DNA from: Acetobacteraceae bacterium
GTDB lineage: Bacteria; Pseudomonadota; Alphaproteobacteria; Acetobacterales; Acetobacteraceae
Assembly (NCBI GenBank): GCA_947475475.1
Contig: CANJOG010000037.1
Location: 1-10,919, forward strand
Direction of reading: 5' to 3'
Length of the DNA: 10,919 nt
Position numbers and translations under genes: made by a program. This document shows positions 6,572-10,919 of this stretch, piece by piece; positions within the stretch are counted from its first letter, which is position 1; every line of letters begins with the position of its first letter. Below the pieces are notes generated by a model. It was not told the DNA's origin. It saw nothing but the letters and a program-made list of their open reading frames with translations, and searched no databases.

Positions 6572-7494
6572 AGCCAGCCGATCAGAAATGCAAAACCCGC
6601 CATCAGGCCGGCCTCGCGGTTGAGCTTGAACAGGCGGAGGCAGAGCGCCGGGTCGTCAATATCGAGCAGATAGGCTTGCAGCAGCAGGATGGCCGCGAAC
6701 AAAGCAAGCCCGATCCAGAACAGCAGGGACAGCCCGGCCAGCGCGCCGGCGGCGGCGAGCAAGGCGATGGCGGCGGCGTAGAACAGGGCGATGATCGGGC
6801 GCGAATACTGGCCGAACAGGCGCGCGGTGGAGCGGACGCCGATCAGCGCATCGTCCTCGCGGTCCTGATGCGCATAGATCGTGTCATAGCCGATGATCCA
6901 GGCGATGGCGGCAAGATAAAGCAGCAACGCCTGGACATCGAGCGCGCCGGCGCGGGCGGCGTAGCCCATCGGCGCACCCCAGCCGAATGTCAGGCCAAGC
7001 ATGAGCTGCGGCCACCAGGTTACGCGCTTGGCGAGCGGATACAGCGCCACCAGCACCAGCGAACAGACGCCGAGGATCTGCGCGAGCCGGTTGAGCTGGA
7101 GCAGGACAACGAGGCCGATGGCCAGCAACACGGCAAGGAAGGCGGCGGCATGGCGCATCCGCAGCGCGCCGGAGGCCAGCGGGCGGCCGGCGGTGCGGGT
7201 GACCTTTCGGTCCAGATCGCGGTCCCACATATCATTCACCACGCAGCCGGCGCCGCGCATGACGAAGCTGCCGATGAAGAACAGCACGATCAGGCGCAGG
7301 CTCTCCCAGTCCGGGAAGCCGGCCAGCAGGATGGACCACAATCCGGGCAGAAACAGCAGCCAGGCGCCGACCGGGCGATCGAAGCGGGCGAGCAGCACAT
7401 AGGGCACAAAGGCGGCCGGCAGGCGGGCGACCCAGCCGGTGAGCGCGATGTCGGTATGGGGTTTGCCGGGTGCGGTTTCAGGATGCGGGGGCAT
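6568..7494 (-). CDS. ubiA: 4-hydroxybenzoate polyprenyltransferase
   Basis: This 308-aa integral membrane prenyltransferase attaches the polyprenyl tail to 4-hydroxybenzoate in ubiquinone synthesis. Its two Asp-rich motifs are intact: NDMWDRDLD at 87-95, followed by RKVTRTAGRPLASG, and YAHQDREDD at 207-215, followed by ALIGVRSTARLFG. ARFDRPVGAWLLFLPGLW (36-53) is the typical first membrane helix, and several further hydrophobic helices fill the rest. The ATG at 7494-7492 has a GGAG about 10 nt upstream. The start lies 21 bp from the divergent rsmE start, so its promoter must overlap the rsmE coding region. Downstream it is coupled to the methyltransferase gene. Paralogues with other aromatic acceptors exist, but length and motifs fit UbiA well. 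Confidence 0.95.
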   Translation of the reverse strand: MPPHPETAPGKPHTDIALTGWVARLPAAFVPYVLLARFDRPVGAWLLFLPGLWSILLAGFPDWESLRLIVLFFIGSFVMRGAGCVVNDMWDRDLDRKVTRTAGRPLASGALRMRHAAAFLAVLLAIGLVVLLQLNRLAQILGVCSLVLVALYPLAKRVTWWPQLMLGLTFGWGAPMGYAARAGALDVQALLLYLAAIAWIIGYDTIYAHQDREDDALIGVRSTARLFGQYSRPIIALFYAAAIALLAAAGALAGLSLLFWIGLALFAAILLLQAYLLDIDDPALCLRLFKLNREAGLMAGFAFLIGWL

Positions 7495-7528
7495 GAGTGC
7501 TACTCTCCCGCCCGCATGTCCGGGTCAA
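7495..7528 (-). promoter_or_regulatory. compact divergent ubiA/rsmE start region with a possible -35 for ubiA
   Basis: Only 21 bp separate the two start codons. Read on the minus strand, TTGACC (7528-7523) matches the -35 consensus at 5 of 6 bases, but GAGTAG at the 17-bp spacing is a poor -10. Nothing convincing is seen for rsmE. The promoter element for ubiA would lie inside the first codons of rsmE. Confidence 0.25.
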
Positions 7529-8253
7529 TCCGCCTCTTTGTCGATTCCCCCCTCGCCGAGGGCGTCACTGTGCCGCTGGCGCAGAAGCAGGCGCATTATC
7601 TCGGCACGGTGATGCGCCGCGGCGCCGGGAGCGAGGTGGTGGTGTTCAACGGCCGGGATGGCGAATTCTCAGCGCGAATCGCCAGTATGTCGCGCGGGGC
7701 CGGGACGCTGGAATTGGGCGGCCTGCTGCGCCCGCAAGCCGCGCCGCCACCGCTGACGCTGGCCTTTGCCCTGCTCAAGCGGGATGCCACCGATCTGGTG
7801 GTGGAAAAGGCGACGGAACTCGGCGCGACACGAATCGCGCCGCTGATCACCGCACGCACCCAGGCCGGCCATGTCAATCTGGACCGGCTGCGCGCCATCG
7901 CCATCGAGGCGGCCGAGCAATGCGAGCGGCTGGAAGTGCCCGAGGTCTGCGCGCCGGAGAAGCTGGAGCGTTTCCTCATGAATTGGCCAAAAGAACAACC
8001 ACTTGTTGCCGCCATCGAACGCGGCGCGGATCGGCCGATCGGGGGGTATTCGTCCGGTGCGGCAACGGGTTACATGGTTGGCCCGGAGGGCGGCTTCGCA
8101 CCGGTGGAGCTTGACCTTCTGCGGCGCTGCTCGTTTGTTGTGCCCGCGAGCCTGGGCCCCCGCATCCTGCGGGCGGAGACGGCCTGCATAGCCGGGCTGG
8201 CGCTGCTGGGTGCGGCAAGCGGGGCAGAAATGCCGCCGCCTGCCTTGTCCTGA
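7516..8253 (+). CDS. rsmE: 16S rRNA m3U1498 methyltransferase
   Basis: The protein has 245 aa, the normal length for RsmE, which methylates N3 of U1498 in 16S rRNA within the small subunit. The fold is a PUA-like N-terminal domain (about 1-70, opening with IRLFVD) followed by a SPOUT methyltransferase domain. Signatures are VEKATELGA (96-104), EAAEQCERLEVPEV (131-144), the SAM-knot GPEGGF (189-194) and SLGPRILRAETA (212-223). The frame stays open far upstream, antisense to ubiA, but that stretch has RsmE-unlike Gln/Gly-rich composition. I place the start at the ATG at 7516, just before the conserved opening, although there is no good Shine-Dalgarno. The in-frame ATG at 7483 would overlap ubiA and is less likely. 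gshA follows 27 bp downstream, suggesting an operon. Confidence 0.95.
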   Translation: MSGSIRLFVDSPLAEGVTVPLAQKQAHYLGTVMRRGAGSEVVVFNGRDGEFSARIASMSRGAGTLELGGLLRPQAAPPPLTLAFALLKRDATDLVVEKATELGATRIAPLITARTQAGHVNLDRLRAIAIEAAEQCERLEVPEVCAPEKLERFLMNWPKEQPLVAAIERGADRPIGGYSSGAATGYMVGPEGGFAPVELDLLRRCSFVVPASLGPRILRAETACIAGLALLGAASGAEMPPPALS

Positions 8254-8280
8254 ACCACCACCGGATCGATCTGGAGCCGC

Positions 8281-9645
8281 ATGTCCAACCCCGGAGAGAC
8301 CGACGCCACGCCGATTACCGGCATCGACCAGCTGGCGGCCTATATGGCCGAGGGCAGCAAGAGCCCGCGTGATTTCCGCATCGGCACCGAGCACGAGAAA
8401 TTCGGATTTCGCCGCTCTGATCTCGGCGTGCCGCCTTATGAGGGGCCGGGCGGCATCCGCGAGGTGCTGGAAGGCATTGAGGCAAATGGCTGGGAGCCGA
8501 TCCAGGACACCGGCAAGACAATCGGGCTGAAGCGTGACGGCGCCTCGGTGTCGCTGGAGCCGGCCGGGCAGCTCGAACTCTCCGGCGCGCCGCTGGCCAG
8601 CCTGCATGAGACGCGCGATGAGATGGCGGCGCATTTCGCCGAAATCCGGCCGATCAGCGAACGGCTCGGCCTGGGTTTCGCGCCGCTCGGCTTCCATCCG
8701 CTCGCCAGCCGCGAGCAGATGCCGTGGATGCCGAAGAGCCGCTACGCCATCATGCGCCGCTATATGCCCACCGTGGGCAGCCTCGGCCTCGACATGATGT
8801 TGCGCACCTGCACGGTGCAGGTGAATCTCGATTTCAGCTCGGAAGCCGACATGGTGCGCAAGATGCGCGTCTCCATGGCGCTGCAACCGCTGGCCACCGC
8901 GCTGTTTGCCAATTCGCCGTTTGTCGAGGGCAAGCCGTCCGGCTTGATGTCCAGCCGCGCGCATGCCTGGACCGATACTGATAATAACCGGTCGGGCATC
9001 CTGCCCTGCGTGTTCGAGCCGGGCTTCGGTTTCGCGCGGTACGTGGAATGGCTGCTCGATGTGCCGATGTATTTCATCGCCCGCGACGAAAAGCTGATCG
9101 ATGTCGCCGGGGAGTCTTTCCGGCGCTTTATGGCGGGCGACCTGCCGGGCCATCCGGGCGAGCAGGCGAGCATGGGCGATTATGCCGATCACCTGACCAC
9201 GGCGTTTCCCGATGTGCGGCTGAAGAAATTCATCGAAATGCGCGGCGCCGATGCCGGCACGCCGGCGATGATGCTGGCGCAATCCGCCCTGTGGGTCGGG
9301 CTGCTGTATGACGATGCGGCGCTGTCCGCGGCCGTGGCACTGGTGGACGAAATCGGCTGGCAGAAACTGGCGGCGCTGCGCCCGGTGGTGCCGCGCGAGG
9401 GCATGGGGGCAATCCTCAATGGCTCGCCGCTGCGCGTTCTGGCGCGCGAAGTCGTTGCCATTGCCCAGCAGGGTCTGCGGGCACGCGGGCTGCGCGATGC
9501 GGTTGGAGCGGATGAGAGCGCCTATCTCGATCCGCTGGCCGAAATCGCCGCGGGCGGGCCGACCCAGGCGGAGCATTGGCTCGCGCGCTATCACGGGGCC
9601 TGGCAGGGCGATGTGCGGCACATCCTGGCCGAAGCGGCGATCTGA
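8281..9645 (+). CDS. gshA: glutamate-cysteine ligase, plant/alphaproteobacterial type
   Basis: The protein has 454 aa and catalyses the ATP-dependent first step of glutathione synthesis, joining glutamate to cysteine in the cytoplasm. The ATG at 8281 is preceded by TGGAG (8272-8276). Family motifs run in order: GTEHEKFGF (35-43), SLEPAGQLELSG (91-102), GFHPLASREQMPWMPK (137-152), MLRTCTVQVNLDFSSEADM (173-191), LFANSPFVEGKPSG (208-221), TDTD (231-234), FGFARYVEWLLDVPMYF (249-265) and KKFIEMRGAD (315-324). These place it in the GCS2 class shared by plants and alphaproteobacteria, not the E. coli GshA or GshF types. At the plant regulatory disulfide positions it has Val275 and Gly290 instead of Cys. 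rsmE lies directly upstream, and the gene is probably read from the rsmE transcript. Confidence 0.95.
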   Translation: MSNPGETDATPITGIDQLAAYMAEGSKSPRDFRIGTEHEKFGFRRSDLGVPPYEGPGGIREVLEGIEANGWEPIQDTGKTIGLKRDGASVSLEPAGQLELSGAPLASLHETRDEMAAHFAEIRPISERLGLGFAPLGFHPLASREQMPWMPKSRYAIMRRYMPTVGSLGLDMMLRTCTVQVNLDFSSEADMVRKMRVSMALQPLATALFANSPFVEGKPSGLMSSRAHAWTDTDNNRSGILPCVFEPGFGFARYVEWLLDVPMYFIARDEKLIDVAGESFRRFMAGDLPGHPGEQASMGDYADHLTTAFPDVRLKKFIEMRGADAGTPAMMLAQSALWVGLLYDDAALSAAVALVDEIGWQKLAALRPVVPREGMGAILNGSPLRVLAREVVAIAQQGLRARGLRDAVGADESAYLDPLAEIAAGGPTQAEHWLARYHGAWQGDVRHILAEAAI

Positions 9646-9679
9646 CCGGCCCGCCCCGTCTTCAGAGAATCCGTCATAG

Positions 9680-9696
9680 ACTAATCCTGCATTAGT
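9680..9696. promoter_or_regulatory. inverted repeat upstream of the BTAD regulator, candidate operator
   Basis: ACTAAT-CCTGC-ATTAGT has perfect 6-bp arms around 5 bp. It is AT-rich within very GC-rich DNA. It overlaps the position where a -35 element would lie for the extended -10 candidate at 9711-9719, so a bound protein could block or assist polymerase. It is too far from the gshA stop and lacks a T-run, which argues against a terminator. Confidence 0.45.
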
Positions 9697-9710
9697 TCGG
9701 ACGACCGCTC

Positions 9711-9719
9711 TGTTACTAT
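9711..9719 (+). promoter_or_regulatory. extended -10 promoter candidate for the BTAD regulator
   Basis: TGT-TACTAT has the TGn extension and a -10 hexamer with 4 of 6 consensus bases. No good -35 is present at 17 bp (ATTAGT), as is common for extended -10 promoters. A start near 9726 would give a leader of about 20 nt before the ATG at 9747. A tandem TATTGG repeat (9717-9722, 9723-9728) follows directly. The 101-bp gap (9646-9746) contains nothing else I can support. Confidence 0.4.
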
Positions 9720-9746
9720 TGGTATTGGTTATGCCAACATGGCGCG

Positions 9747-10919
9747 ATGAATCGCAGTGTTTCGTCCCGCCTCCAGGCGCATGTGCCCGAATCCGGCTCT
9801 GATCCGGTGGTGCTGCGGCTGCGCCTGATCGGCCAGATGGCGGCCTGGACGCTCACATCGGAGTCCGTGCTGCCGGCCGGGCGCAAGACGCGCGCGCTGC
9901 TGGCGATGGTGGCGTTGTCCGCGCCACGCCCGGTGCTGCGCTCGCGGCTGGCCGAAATGCTGTGGAGCCGGCGCTCGGAGGAACAGGCGCGGGCCTCGCT
10001 GCGGCAGGAAATCCACCGGCTGCTGGAGACACTTTCGGTGGTGGGCTCGGACGTGCTGCGGGTGACCCGCGATCAGATCGCACTCAAGCCTGGCGCTGTC
10101 TGGATCGATGTCGATGAGGTGATGCGCGCGACGACAGCGCATCCGGCCTCGCTCTCACTGCTGGACGGTGAGTTGCTCGATGGCATGGACGGGATTGATG
10201 GCGGGTTCGACACATGGCTGGTGACCGAGCGGGAGCGGCTGCGTGACCGGGCGCGGGCCGTGGCCGAGGCACTGCTGCGCGAGCAGGTGGAGCCGGAGAC
10301 GACCATCCAGGCGGCCCAGCAATTGCTCGCCATCGACCGGGCGCATGAAGGTGCCTGGCGGGCGCTGATGCAGGGGCATGCGGCGCGCGGCGAGCGCGGG
10401 CTGGCGATCCAGACCTATGAACGCTGCAAGGCGGCGCTGGCCGATCTGCTCGACACCACGCCGTCGCCGGAAACCGAACGGCTGGCGACCGAGATCCGCA
10501 ATAGCAAGGGGCCACGCCCTGCCCTGCCCAGTCCTGGCCGCGAGGAACAACGCCCGCCACTCGGCGGCGGCGCCACGCAGCCGGCGAGCGGTGGCCAGCA
10601 TGGGGCCTCTTCGCGCGGCGGGGCGCGGGTTGGCGTGCTGCCGCTGCAATTCATCGGCCCGGCGGGCGATGCGGCGCATCTGTCGACCGGGCTGGCCGAG
10701 GAAATCACCTCCGCCCTGGCGCGGTTCCGCTGGATGTTCCTGGTCTCGTCGACCTCGCTGGCCCGCTATGCCGAGCAGAGCCGTGACGAGATGGCGATCC
10801 ATCGCACTTTCGGCATCGACTTCCTGCTCGACGGCAAAATCCAGATCGCTGGCGCGCGCCTGCGCATCCAGTTGCGGCTCGCCGATCTGCGCGAGGGCAA
10901 CCAGATCGTCTGGGCCCGC
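9747..10919 (+). CDS. BTAD/SARP-like transcriptional regulator with TolB-like domain (3' truncated)
   Basis: An open frame of 391 codons runs from the ATG at 9747 to the window end with no stop. No ATG, GTG or TTG occurs in frame between the upstream stop (TAG at 9693-9695) and 9747, which fixes the start; no Shine-Dalgarno is visible. Residues 22-115 form an OmpR/SARP-type winged helix (LRLIGQMAAW, then GRKTRALLAMVAL, RSRLAEMLW and QARASLRQEIHRLLETL). Residues 118-250 match the bacterial transcriptional activator domain, with WIDVDEVMRA, FDTWLVTERERLRDR and ERGLAIQTYERCKAALADLL. A low-complexity Gly/Pro linker (254-293) leads to a TolB-like segment (VGVLPLQFIG, LSTGLAEEITSALARF, GIDFLLDGKIQ, LRIQLRLADL). 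Such proteins often end in TPRs, which would lie beyond the window. It is presumably a DNA-binding regulator, but its target and signal are unknown. Confidence 0.85.
   Translation, partial: MNRSVSSRLQAHVPESGSDPVVLRLRLIGQMAAWTLTSESVLPAGRKTRALLAMVALSAPRPVLRSRLAEMLWSRRSEEQARASLRQEIHRLLETLSVVGSDVLRVTRDQIALKPGAVWIDVDEVMRATTAHPASLSLLDGELLDGMDGIDGGFDTWLVTERERLRDRARAVAEALLREQVEPETTIQAAQQLLAIDRAHEGAWRALMQGHAARGERGLAIQTYERCKAALADLLDTTPSPETERLATEIRNSKGPRPALPSPGREEQRPPLGGGATQPASGGQHGASSRGGARVGVLPLQFIGPAGDAAHLSTGLAEEITSALARFRWMFLVSSTSLARYAEQSRDEMAIHRTFGIDFLLDGKIQIAGARLRIQLRLADLREGNQIVWAR

Noticed and set aside
6676..7515. In-frame upstream extension of rsmE giving a 525-aa protein
   Set aside because: It is antisense to the clear ubiA gene, has Gln/Gly/Asp-rich composition without family signal, and RsmE homology begins exactly after 7516.
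7669..9621. 650-aa minus-strand frame opposite rsmE and gshA
   Set aside because: Its His/Arg/Gln-rich composition is the usual shadow of GC-rich genes; both plus-strand genes are unambiguous.
9731..9802. Possible 23-codon leader peptide overlapping the BTAD regulator start, and a 3-codon frame at 9739
   Set aside because: No ribosome binding site, no meaningful composition, and most of the frame lies over the regulator's codons.

Overview
This is a chromosomal segment of high-GC DNA with short gaps, overlapping genes and no mobile elements, RNA genes or CRISPR. The gene content points to an alphaproteobacterium, possibly Rhodospirillales-like. The clues are the plant/alphaproteobacterial type of glutamate-cysteine ligase next to rsmE and ubiA, a UbiA with a coupled ETF-beta-methyltransferase-like gene, and a TPR protein with a heptosyltransferase-like C-terminus. 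The lineage is inferred from family types and gene order, not from a search.

Layout from left to right. (1) The 3' end of pdxH (1-306) is followed after 1 nt by a fused phosphotransferase/P-loop kinase (308-1819) that carries a 15-bp tandem repeat. (2) A 137-bp gap with a weak promoter candidate leads to a universal stress protein (1957-2823), a MarR regulator (2884-3423) and a pirin (3420-4124). The marR and pirin genes overlap by ATGA, and a perfect 18-bp palindrome lies just before the pirin ribosome binding site. (3) A 144-bp gap with two GC-rich hairpins precedes a TPR-glycosyltransferase (4269-5906). (4) On the minus strand, ubiA (7494-6568) is coupled by a TTGA overlap to a methyltransferase (6571-5903), whose stop codon interlocks with that of the TPR gene in a shared TTAA. 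(5) rsmE (7516-8253) starts only 21 bp from ubiA in the opposite direction and is followed by gshA (8281-9645). (6) After an AT-richer 101-bp gap with a palindrome and an extended -10 candidate, a BTAD/TolB-like regulator begins at 9747 and runs off the window.

Most genes are housekeeping: vitamin B6 and FMN-dependent chemistry, ubiquinone, rRNA modification, glutathione and stress response. I see no clear novel multi-gene system. The most interesting points are the candidate operator between marR and pirin, the pairing of ubiquinone synthesis with an ETF-beta-like methyltransferase, the unidentified acceptor of the TPR-glycosyltransferase, the start region of the BTAD regulator, and the loss of a plant-type regulatory cysteine pair in GshA. 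No gap exceeds 150 bp.
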